Source: Microbulbifer sp. THAF38 (GTDB lineage: Bacteria > Pseudomonadota > Gammaproteobacteria > Pseudomonadales > Cellvibrionaceae). Taken from it: 64,000 nucleotides of DNA. The notes beneath the pieces were generated by a model. The model was not told where the DNA came from and searched no databases. It saw nothing but the letters and a program-made list of their open reading frames with translations. Of the stretch, positions 30,328 to 38,061 are shown piece by piece. Location of the stretch: NCBI RefSeq assembly GCF_009363535.1, contig NZ_CP045369.1, forward strand, positions 1,375,001-1,439,000, written 5' to 3'. A program made the translations under genes and the position numbers. How positions within the stretch are numbered: position 1 is the first letter of the stretch; the number at the start of each line of letters is the position of its first letter.

Positions 30328-31092
30328 ATGCTTATACGCTCCCTTATTGCTTTTTTAGTTTTAATGTTCGGTGTTATTGTTCCGGTGGTTGCTCAGTCGG
30401 GTGGTACGCCCTTAAAGGTGGCGATAGCTGGTGATGCCCCGCCCTATGTGATTAATAAGGCTTCCAGTGGTTTGGAGGTGGATATTGTACGGGAAGCGCT
30501 TCCCGGTTATGTCGTGCAGTTTGAACAAATGGGTTTTGCAGAAACGGCTTCAGCACTTGAGGAAGGCAAAGTGCAGGCGGCGGTTAATGTGATGAAGAAG
30601 GATGATAGTCTTTTTTATTCTAATAATATGATCAGTTTTGCCAACTATGCCGTTACCAAAGCTACCGATAAAATGAAAATTGATAGCATTGCAGATCTTG
30701 CTGGTAAGAAGGTGATTACTTGGCAGGGTGGACCCATGGACTTGGGGCCGGAATTTGAAAAAATGTATGGACCCAATGGCACACAGCGCCAGAATCTGAT
30801 TCAAGCTCCGACGGCTCCCGATCTTGTAGCGCAATTTTGGAAGATGAAAGATGTTGTGGCAGTTGTGGACATGGAGTTATTCAAGAGCTTGAGTAATAAA
30901 ATGGGGCACAAAATGGATCAGGTTAACCTTTTTCCGATTTTTGCTCCGATGACTGATTTTCGCGTAGGGTTCCGTGACCAGAAAGTACGTGATGACTTTA
31001 ATCGCGGGCTTGCCAAGCTGTGTAGCAGTGGTCGCTATAATGAACTACTGAAAAAATACGATGTGGTACAGAAAGAAAATATCTGCAAGTAA
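30328..31092 (+). CDS. Family 3 periplasmic solute-binding protein
   Basis: A 254-residue exported protein of the SBP_bac_3 family (amino-acid-binding fold). A signal peptide ends near VVAQS. The mature domain has the two-lobe pattern, with PLKVAIAGDAPPYVI, IADLAGKKVITWQGG as the crossing segment, and a closing helix, RDDFNRGLAKLCSSGRYNELL. No ABC transporter permease or ATPase is adjacent, so it may act as a stand-alone sensor or partner a distant transporter. The ligand is unknown. I start at ATG 30328, with GGAG seven bases upstream, rather than the TTG at 30316. Confidence 0.83.
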   Translation: MLIRSLIAFLVLMFGVIVPVVAQSGGTPLKVAIAGDAPPYVINKASSGLEVDIVREALPGYVVQFEQMGFAETASALEEGKVQAAVNVMKKDDSLFYSNNMISFANYAVTKATDKMKIDSIADLAGKKVITWQGGPMDLGPEFEKMYGPNGTQRQNLIQAPTAPDLVAQFWKMKDVVAVVDMELFKSLSNKMGHKMDQVNLFPIFAPMTDFRVGFRDQKVRDDFNRGLAKLCSSGRYNELLKKYDVVQKENICK

Positions 31093-31197
31093 GCCAATGC
31101 GCTAACTTCCTTTCTGTAAAAGTATCAGTAGAAGTCAGCATCAACAGTAGGAGAAAGGGGCCTGGGTTGTTACCTAAGTCCATTTCTTTCTTGAGGA

Positions 31198-31243
31198 GGC
31201 TACTAGCCTGTTCTTAGCTAAGCTGAACGGTCACTAGTAGGCT
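31198..31243. repeat. Interrupted inverted repeat
   Basis: GGCTACTAG at 31198-31206 faces CTAGTAGGCT at 31234-31243. Inside it GTTC faces GAAC around a TTAGCTAA palindrome. It could fold as a long hairpin with internal loops after the solute-binding protein gene. No T tract follows. Function unknown. Confidence 0.4.
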
Positions 31244-31291
31244 CAGGCTCAGAAAGTAAAAGGGTAAGGTAAAAAGGTAAGCTAGAAATAA

Positions 31292-31323
31292 AAAGGGCCT
31301 GTAACTTGCGTTACAGGCCCTTT
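31292..31323 (-). terminator. Rho-independent terminator of tRNA-Arg (bidirectional)
   Basis: A perfect 13-bp stem, AAAGGGCCTGTAA and TTACAGGCCCTTT around CTTGCG. Read on the minus strand it starts six bases after the tRNA and ends in TTTTTATTTC. Read on the plus strand it could also stop transcripts from the solute-binding protein gene. Confidence 0.92.
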
Positions 31324-31328
31324 CTGTA

Positions 31329-31405
31329 TGGCGCGCTCGGGAGGATTCGAACCTCCGACCGCCTGGTTCGTAGCCAGGTACTCTATCCAGCTGAGCTACG
31401 AGCGC
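31329..31405 (-). tRNA. tRNA-Arg (anticodon ACG)
   Basis: A complete 77-nt tRNA with the CCA tail encoded. The acceptor stem pairs GCGCTCG with CGAGCGC, with G as discriminator. The D-arm is AGCTCAGCTGGATAGAGT. The anticodon stem CCTGG/CCAGG encloses CTACGAA with anticodon ACG, and the T-arm has GGTTCGAATCC. The ACG anticodon is normally edited to ICG by TadA and reads CGU, CGC and CGA. It stands as a single-gene unit with its own promoter and terminator. Confidence 0.98.
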
Positions 31406-31418
31406 GTTATGGGTGCGA

Positions 31419-31447
31419 ACTATAGTCAGTTGATTTGTTTAAGTCAA
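31419..31447 (-). promoter_or_regulatory. Strong sigma-70 promoter of tRNA-Arg
   Basis: On the minus strand TTGACT (31447-31442) and TATAGT (31424-31419) are separated by exactly 17 bases, followed by a GC-rich discriminator TCGCACCC. Such a discriminator is typical of stringently controlled stable-RNA promoters. The predicted start lies just upstream of the mature tRNA. Confidence 0.9.
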
Positions 31448-31776
31448 CTAATTTTTTCAGGAAAACCCTTTAAAAATCCGCAACTTATCAAACTTTCTCG
31501 GCCCCCGGTTCGGAGCACAGCAAGTTCGACAGGGCGCGAATTCTGCCCTGCAGGAGGCGACTTTGCAAGCCTTTTTAAAAAATAGCTGCTCCTGGCCTTG
31601 AGGTGAGATTGAACGGCGCTGTAAAAGCGCCTGTTCCGCTGGTAGGTCTAATGCCCATGAGTCATTACGCACAGTAGTTCAGCACAGTTGGCGGAGAACT
31701 ATACTGTTTGTTCCAGTACAAAGTGCCTGCCTTACAGCACGTGGAGGGCAGCTTATCCCAAGTACAGTGAGATTCT
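31448..31776. other. Intergenic region upstream of ftsH
   Basis: About 330 bases between the tRNA promoter and ftsH. I see no gene. I looked for a heat-shock (sigma-32) promoter, which would be expected for ftsH, and did not find a convincing one. Confidence 0.45.
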
Positions 31777-33729
31777 ATGGCAATTGGGGATGACGAAGAA
31801 AAGGGGAAGAAGCCGTCTCCGGAGGAGCCTGGCTCCCCACTGACAGGCCAGTCCCAGCAAAGCCCGTTGGGCTGGTTGCAATATGTTGTTCTTCTCTTCC
31901 TGGTTATCCTCACTCTTCAGTACTGCTCGAGCGGGCAGTTTGGGGCAGAAAGAAAGGTCTTGGCTTACAGTGACTTTAAAGAGGCTCTCAGCAGGGGAGA
32001 AATAGCCAGTGTCCTCTTTGAAGGGCAGCGTATTACCGGAGTTTTTAAGCGGCCCACAAATTCCCAGCCCGAGAGGAAGAACGGTGTAAAGGAAAAGACC
32101 GATAAACCAGAAGAAAAGCGCTTTGCCACCACTTTGCCCCCGGTCCAAGATCCCGAGTTACTTCCTCTACTGGAAAAACAGAGCGTAACTATCCAGGCAG
32201 AATCGTCACAGGGGGGATTTTGGCAGAGGATGGCGATACTGCTGTTGCCATGGGTTCTGATAATAGCGCTGCTGGTCTGGTTGGGTCGACGAATGCAGGC
32301 CCGCATGGGTGCAATGACTCCCGGCAGCCCTTTCAGTTTTGCCCGATCACCGGCTAAACGCTACGAACGCAGTGAATCCCAAGTAACTTTTGATGATGTG
32401 GCCGGTCTTGCCAATGCCAAGAGGGATCTACAGGAGATTGCCGGCTATCTAAAAGATCCTGATCACTACCGCAAACTTGGGGCAAAGATCCCTCGTGGGA
32501 TTCTGTTAATGGGGCCGCCGGGTACAGGCAAAACACTGATGGCCAAGGCCTTAGCGGGAGAGAGTGATGCGCCTTTTTTCAGTATCAGCGGCTCAGAGTT
32601 TATCGAGATGTTTGTTGGCGTTGGGGCATCTCGGGTGCGAGATATGTTTGCCGAAGCTAAGAAAGAAGCCCCTGCGATCATTTTTATCGATGAGATCGAC
32701 TCGGTGGGACGAGCGCGTGGTACTGGTCTGGGCGGGGGCCACGACGAACGTGAACAGACCCTCAACCAGATCCTTGGGGAAATGGACGGTTTTGATCCCC
32801 AGGAGGCGGTGGTAGTGATTGCCGCAACCAACCGCCCGGACGTGTTGGATGCGGCACTGCTTCGTCCTGGACGCTTCGATCGCAAGATCACTCTGGATTT
32901 ACCGGATAAGCCCGCTCGCCAAGAAATCCTGCGAATTCACTCAAAAAATGTCCCGCTACACGGAGAAGTTGATCTGGAGCATCTCGCCGCCCTGACCGCG
33001 GGCTTCGCGGGTGCGGACCTGGAAAACCTGATTAATGAGGCTGCTTTACTGGCGGGTAGGCAAAACAAGGAGGCCGTGGATATGGATTGTCTGCTACAGG
33101 CCAGGGACAAGGTCGTACTCGGCGGAGAACGGGAAGTCATAATGGGGGAGGATGATCGAAAAACGGTTGCCTATCATGAGGCTGGTCACGCCCTCACGGC
33201 GGTGTTGCTACCCCATGCTGACCCATTGGAAAAGGCCACCATTATTCCCAGAGGACACAGCCTTGGGGCAACAGAACAAATTCCAACTGAAAATCACCAC
33301 AACATGAAGGTGAGTTACCTGCGTGATCGTATCGGTGTGATGCTCGGTGGCAGGGTGGCCGAACAGGTGGTATTTGATGAAGTCAGCAGCGGGGCAGAAT
33401 CTGATCTGAAGCAGGCCACCCGATTGGCCCAACATATGGTGACGCATTGGGGGATGAGCCGGAAACTGGGGCCGGTGGCCTTTCGACGCGGAGAGGAGCA
33501 TATCTTTCTAGGTAAGGAAATGGCACAGCAGAAAGATTTCAGTGAACATACCTCTGAAATTATTGATGATGAGGTGATCGCTCTGGTCAGTGAGATCGAG
33601 AAGGAAGTTCAGAATCTTTTGCAGAGTCATCGCAAGAAGCTCGATGCTTTAGCTGAAGCATTGCTGGAGAAGGAGACTCTGGACGCGGTAGAAATCCATA
33701 AAGTGATCGCCCTGGAGGATAAAGGATAA
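31777..33729 (+). CDS. ftsH: FtsH-family ATP-dependent zinc metalloprotease
   Basis: A 650-residue membrane AAA+ protease. A cytosolic tail of about 30 residues precedes TM1 (about 31-50). A periplasmic domain is followed by TM2 (about 150-168). The AAA domain has Walker A GPPGTGKT at 246-253, Walker [13 protein letters not shown], and the second region of homology ([20 protein letters not shown]). The protease zinc site is H467-E-A-G-H471. FtsH hexamers extract and degrade membrane and short-lived soluble proteins. The usual rlmE-ftsH-folP neighbours are absent and a charged Pro-rich N-terminus is unusual, so this may be a second, specialised copy. The start is ATG with a weak GAGAT ribosome site. 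Confidence 0.92.
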   Translation: MAIGDDEEKGKKPSPEEPGSPLTGQSQQSPLGWLQYVVLLFLVILTLQYCSSGQFGAERKVLAYSDFKEALSRGEIASVLFEGQRITGVFKRPTNSQPERKNGVKEKTDKPEEKRFATTLPPVQDPELLPLLEKQSVTIQAESSQGGFWQRMAILLLPWVLIIALLVWLGRRMQARMGAMTPGSPFSFARSPAKRYERSESQVTFDDVAGLANAKRDLQEIAGYLKDPDHYRKLGAKIPRGILLMGPPGTGKTLMAKALAGESDAPFFSISGSEFIEMFVGVGASRVRDMFAEAKKEAPAIIFIDEIDSVGRARGTGLGGGHDEREQTLNQILGEMDGFDPQEAVVVIAATNRPDVLDAALLRPGRFDRKITLDLPDKPARQEILRIHSKNVPLHGEVDLEHLAALTAGFAGADLENLINEAALLAGRQNKEAVDMDCLLQARDKVVLGGEREVIMGEDDRKTVAYHEAGHALTAVLLPHADPLEKATIIPRGHSLGATEQIPTENHHNMKVSYLRDRIGVMLGGRVAEQVVFDEVSSGAESDLKQATRLAQHMVTHWGMSRKLGPVAFRRGEEHIFLGKEMAQQKDFSEHTSEIIDDEVIALVSEIEKEVQNLLQSHRKKLDALAEALLEKETLDAVEIHKVIALEDKG

Positions 33730-33816
33730 CCTCAATCTGTAAGCCATGAACTTAAGGCAGCTTGGGTATTTGGGAATATCGTAGGATAGACTTGTGATTG
33801 TCGAGCCGATAATAAT

Positions 33817-34143
33817 TTACCGATCAACTTTATCGTCATCGTCCGATAACTCGTGACCTGCTAACCAATCACTATTACCTTGTTTATTTTGGCAGTTAAG
33901 CAGTTGGACTTGGTGGTCAACTCCAGGTTTTCGCAAATGTAAGAAATTTGTAATTGGCGTCTTAATAAAATATTCATAAGTACCATTTACTGGTGGTTTT
34001 ACTTGAGTAATTTTACTGACTGCTAGGTCTTTCCTCGTGTCTAATTTATTTAGGTATGAAGACGCTTTTATGTTTGGCTGTATTTTGTCTTTGTATCTCG
34101 AGGTGAGGGGCTGATGCCTCTTTTCCCTCGCTGATTGCGACAA
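33817..34143 (-). pseudogene. Doubtful hypothetical reading frame, possibly decayed
   Basis: A 108-codon minus-strand frame with a fairly protein-like second half (HLRKPGVDHQVQLLNCQNK), opening only with TTG. A perfect -10 box TATAAT lies at 34199-34194 and GAGGGG precedes an ATG at 34151 on the same strand, but that ATG is in another frame and stops after 28 codons. This could be a frameshifted gene remnant or chance. I do not recognise any family. Confidence 0.25.
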
Positions 34144-34199
34144 GCACTCATTTCAATCCCCTCTTTTTTTAAAGGATTTTCCAGTGTAGGGGAATTATA

Positions 34200-34521
34200 A
34201 ATCCGCACTTAAATAGTGCATATTCAGCTTTATTTTTTCATCATTTTTTAGCTTTCGCTTTTTTAACGAACTTTCCAGACAAATTGAGTTATTTTTATGG
34301 TTATCCACGATAAATTGACTTCCACCGGGAGTGGCTAGCCTGTAATCTGTTTGCGTCACAGAAAACATGCGAATTCTGTGTCTCTTTATCAGCGCGGTCT
34401 TGGATCGGAATCTCGCAAAGTCGGAATCTCCACAGAGAGAGTAGAGCGGCGGGATAAGGCAGTACCGATTGCGATAAGTCCGTTGTTGTAGATAAAAACA
34501 ATAAAACAATGGAGAGAAAAC
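34200..34521. other. Leader region of the TonB receptor gene
   Basis: About 320 AT-rich bases upstream of the TonB-dependent receptor. A small inverted repeat, GCACT-TAAAT-AGTGC, lies at 34205-34219. I could not identify a Fur box or other operator. GGAGAG lies close before the receptor start. Confidence 0.4.
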
Positions 34522-36816
34522 ATGGGAAGTCCGTCAAAACTTAAGCAGCACTCCGCTCTGCTTTCCGCCTGTTCAGTAGCGACTCTTTGGTTGGCCAGTG
34601 GTGCTACCCCTAGCTTTGCTGCTGAGGGTTCGGTTGGTACCCTTATGGAAGAGGTACAGGTCACCGCCCGTAAACGTGCCGATGCCGAAATTCTACAGGA
34701 GGTGCCCGTAGCGGCTACCGCCTATTCCGGTGATCAGCTAGAGGCCCTGCACACCAAGGATCTGCAAAGCCTTTCCTTCAAAATGCCCAACGTCCAGTTA
34801 GAAGATGTGGGCACTGTTAAAAACACCGCTAACTTTACCGTGCGAGGTCTGGGGATCAATAGCTCTATTCCCTCTATTGATCCTACAGTCGGTGTGTTTG
34901 TGGATGGTATGTATCTGGGTGTGAATGCCGGTGTGGTGACAGACCTGTTCGACCTGGAGGGGATTGAGGTCTTGCGGGGCCCGCAGGGGCTACTGTTTGG
35001 TCGCAACGTTACCGGTGGCGCAGTGGTTATAAAGACCGCCCGCCCCACAAATGAATTTTCCTCGCGTTTTAAACTATCCACGACTGACAATCTCGATACT
35101 GTTGCAGCTGGCACCATTAACGGCGCTATTTCCGATACCGTCAATGGCCGCTTAACGGTGTATTACAACGATGACAGGGGCTGGTTCGAAAATGTGTATA
35201 CAGGTAACGATAATGCCGGTGCCTCCGATAGCTGGTTTATTCGCCCGAGTTTTAGTGTTCAGCTGAGTGACACGGCTGAGCTACTGGTGCGCATGGAGCA
35301 CGGCCGGATGGATTCCGATGGTGTGGTAGCGCAAAACCGTGGTTATGAATCGACCTATGTCCAGACTAGGGAAGGTATGCAGTTTGCTCCAAGTGCCCCT
35401 CTCATTGCTGCGTCAGTTGGCATCGATGATTGGGATAACGGCAGGGACTCTTTTGAGGTGGCCCAAAATGAGGAAGGTTACCAGAAAGATGAGTGGAGCC
35501 AGGTTATAACCGAGTTCAACAAGGATGTCGCCTTTGGTGATGGCACCATCACCAATATTCTCGCCTGGAGGGAATATGAGGCAAAAGGCCTAGGAGATAT
35601 CGACTCCCTACCGGTCACGCTTTTCCATGCGGATTCCAGTGTGGACCAGAGCCAGCTTAGTAATGAGCTTCGCTATGCTGGTCGCTTTGGCCGCACCGCC
35701 CTGACCACTGGTGTTTACTGGTTTAGCCAGGATGTCACCTATTTGGAAAATCGTCTTTTACGATTCGGGGCAATTGACTGGACGGGAGGTGGTGAGCAGG
35801 ATCACCGCACTTATGGCGTGTTTGCCCAGGCGGATATCGACCTAAATGAAGCCTGGGTTTTGACCCTGGGTGGGCGCTATTCCAGTGAGAAAAAAGATGC
35901 CAAGATCGCCTCTATTCCCCTGAATACCTGTACTCTTAGTGGATGTTCCTCCTATGACGAAAACGGTATAGATAGTCAGAGTTGGAGTGCTTTCACACCT
36001 AAGGTGGGCCTGCAGTGGACGGTCTCCGATGATACCCAGCTGTATACTTTCTGGACTAAGGGCTTCCGAAGTGGTGGCTATAACTTCCGCAATGCTGGTA
36101 TCAACCCTCTAACTGGAATGCCTTATGCACCGAAGGCTACCGATCAGGAGGAGCAGAGCAGCTTCGAAATCGGTGCCAAAGTGGATTGGCTGGATGGACG
36201 TCTACGCACCAATATGGCGGTGTTCCACAATACCATTGATGATATGCAGCGCGAGGAAAACCTTCCTGATGCAGTAACTGGGGTTGCGCAGATAATTCGT
36301 AACACTGCCGATGCCACCATTCGCGGGGCTGAGTTGGAGGCGATGGCGGCGTTGAGTGAAAACCTGCTGTTTACTTTCAATGTTGGTTATGTCGATGGTG
36401 ACTACGACAAGGTACTAGGCGACCTGAATGGCGACGGCCTTGTAGATGGTACCGATCTCGGTCTTGAGATTCCTCGTCTGGCCCCCTGGACCTACGGTGT
36501 GGGCTTTATTCACGATTTGCAGTTGGGTGCCTATGGCACTCTGACTTCCCGTGTGAATTTTAATCATCGGGATGAAGCCCCTTACACCGATGATAACCGC
36601 GGCATGTTGTCAGAAGTGGATATGGTGGATTTCAGTATCGGCTATACACCGGATAATGGCAGCTATACCGTTTCACTATTCGGTAAGAATATGCTGGATG
36701 AGATGGCGGAGGGTAACAATACCCAGTTACCTGCTGTTATGGGAGGGGTTGGCGCAAGCTTTACGCCACTTAACAAGGGACGTGTTATGGGGGTGGAGTT
36801 CCTTTACGAGCTTTAA
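34522..36816 (+). CDS. TonB-dependent outer-membrane receptor
   Basis: A 764-residue TonB-dependent receptor. The signal peptide ends near PSFAAEG. A TonB-box-like segment, MEEVQVTARK, is followed by the plug domain (about 60-170) with VRGLGINSS and LRGPQGLLFGRNVTGG. The 22-strand barrel ends with the usual C-terminal aromatic residue region (VEFLYEL). This pattern is typical of Cellvibrionales and Sphingomonad receptors for siderophores, vitamins or oligosaccharides. No substrate-processing genes or FecIR-type regulators flank it, so the ligand is unknown. The ribosome site GGAGAG is well placed before the ATG. Confidence 0.92.
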   Translation: MGSPSKLKQHSALLSACSVATLWLASGATPSFAAEGSVGTLMEEVQVTARKRADAEILQEVPVAATAYSGDQLEALHTKDLQSLSFKMPNVQLEDVGTVKNTANFTVRGLGINSSIPSIDPTVGVFVDGMYLGVNAGVVTDLFDLEGIEVLRGPQGLLFGRNVTGGAVVIKTARPTNEFSSRFKLSTTDNLDTVAAGTINGAISDTVNGRLTVYYNDDRGWFENVYTGNDNAGASDSWFIRPSFSVQLSDTAELLVRMEHGRMDSDGVVAQNRGYESTYVQTREGMQFAPSAPLIAASVGIDDWDNGRDSFEVAQNEEGYQKDEWSQVITEFNKDVAFGDGTITNILAWREYEAKGLGDIDSLPVTLFHADSSVDQSQLSNELRYAGRFGRTALTTGVYWFSQDVTYLENRLLRFGAIDWTGGGEQDHRTYGVFAQADIDLNEAWVLTLGGRYSSEKKDAKIASIPLNTCTLSGCSSYDENGIDSQSWSAFTPKVGLQWTVSDDTQLYTFWTKGFRSGGYNFRNAGINPLTGMPYAPKATDQEEQSSFEIGAKVDWLDGRLRTNMAVFHNTIDDMQREENLPDAVTGVAQIIRNTADATIRGAELEAMAALSENLLFTFNVGYVDGDYDKVLGDLNGDGLVDGTDLGLEIPRLAPWTYGVGFIHDLQLGAYGTLTSRVNFNHRDEAPYTDDNRGMLSEVDMVDFSIGYTPDNGSYTVSLFGKNMLDEMAEGNNTQLPAVMGGVGASFTPLNKGRVMGVEFLYEL

Positions 36817-37059
36817 CAGCGCGGCATACCCTCTTCATTAACTGGGGCCTTGCTCAAAGTTAATGGACTTTATGTGGCTGGGGCCACTTGCACACTGGAT
36901 CGGCGAGTGAATTGTGCGAGTGTCCCCGGCCATAATCGTTTTTACCTACCTGTAATTTCCCCTCATTAGCGGTACAGTAGTGCCCAGTATCCCTCTGATG
37001 GTATTTAGAGTTTGTCGCCATCGCTTAACCGGGTCGTGAAGAATTTAAAGGAGTGAATC

Positions 37060-38037
37060 ATGCGCGCTATAGATCTGCCGGAATATGGCGGCCCCGAAGT
37101 CATGCGGCTGGCGAACCTGCCCAAGCCTGGACCAGCTCCTGGGGAAGTGTTGATTGAAGTAGCCGCTGCGGGGGTCAATCGCCCCGATATTGTTCAGCGC
37201 AAGGGCCATTACCCACCGCCTCCGGGCGCCTCGCCGATTCTTGGGCTTGAAGTGTCCGGGCGGGTGGCTGCGGTGGGGGATGGTGTTGAGCGCTGGAAAG
37301 TTGGCGATAAGATCTGCGCACTGGCTAATGGCGGTGGCTATGCGGAATTTGTCGCCGTACCCGAGGGGCAATGTCTACCAATACCCGGCTCTATATCCAT
37401 GGTAGAGGCTGCGACTTTACCGGAGACTTTCTTTACAGTTTGGGCCAATGTGTTCGACCGGGCTAGGCTAAAAAGCGGTGAAATTTTTTTGGTGCATGGT
37501 GGCAGCTCGGGTATTGGCACTACCGCTATTCAGTTGGCACACCAGTTGGGTGCTAGGGTTTTTGCCACCGCCGGCTCCGCAGAAAAGTGCGCAGCCTGTG
37601 AGCAACTCGGCGCTGAGCGGGCGATTAATTATCGGGAAGAGGATTTTGTGCAGGTAGTACAGGAAGCTACCTCTGGCCACGGAGCGGATGTCATTCTGGA
37701 TATGGTGGGCGGCAGTTATATCGAACGGAATATTCAGGTAGCGGCTAATGACGGGCGCATAGTGAATATTGCCTACCTGCAGGGAGCTAGCGTCGAGGTG
37801 AATATGTTGCCGGTTATGTTGAAGCGACTTTCCCTAACCGGATCGACACTGCGGCCGAGATCTACACGAGTCAAGGCCAATATTGCCCACGCCCTGGAGT
37901 CCCAGGTTTGGCCATTTATTGCAGCTGGTAAAATTCATCCGCAGATTGCTGCGCGCTTTCCCTTGGAAGAGGTTGCCGAAGCACATCGGCTTTTAGAATC
38001 CGGCAAGATCGTTGGGAAAATTGTGCTGACCCTGTGA
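37060..38037 (+). CDS. NAD(P)H quinone oxidoreductase, PIG3-like MDR family
   Basis: A 325-residue zinc-independent medium-chain dehydrogenase/reductase. The GroES-like N-terminal domain has GVNRPDIVQRKGHYPPPPG, typical of the TP53I3/PIG3 quinone oxidoreductase group. The Rossmann domain binds NADPH through HGGSSGIGTTAIQLA. The zinc-ligand cysteines of alcohol dehydrogenases are absent. It would reduce quinones or related alpha,beta-unsaturated compounds. AAAGGAG lies before the ATG. It converges with the transglycosylase gene, 24 bases away. Confidence 0.9.
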   Translation: MRAIDLPEYGGPEVMRLANLPKPGPAPGEVLIEVAAAGVNRPDIVQRKGHYPPPPGASPILGLEVSGRVAAVGDGVERWKVGDKICALANGGGYAEFVAVPEGQCLPIPGSISMVEAATLPETFFTVWANVFDRARLKSGEIFLVHGGSSGIGTTAIQLAHQLGARVFATAGSAEKCAACEQLGAERAINYREEDFVQVVQEATSGHGADVILDMVGGSYIERNIQVAANDGRIVNIAYLQGASVEVNMLPVMLKRLSLTGSTLRPRSTRVKANIAHALESQVWPFIAAGKIHPQIAARFPLEEVAEAHRLLESGKIVGKIVLTL

Positions 38038-38061
38038 CCTTTAGCGAATGTAGGTAGTTGG

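Noticed and set aside
31329..31405. tRNA-Arg as an integration attachment site
   Set aside because: No second copy of the tRNA 3' end and no integrase are present in the window.
31448..31776. Sigma-32 heat-shock promoter before ftsH
   Set aside because: No CTTGAAA/CCCCAT pair at a valid spacing could be found.
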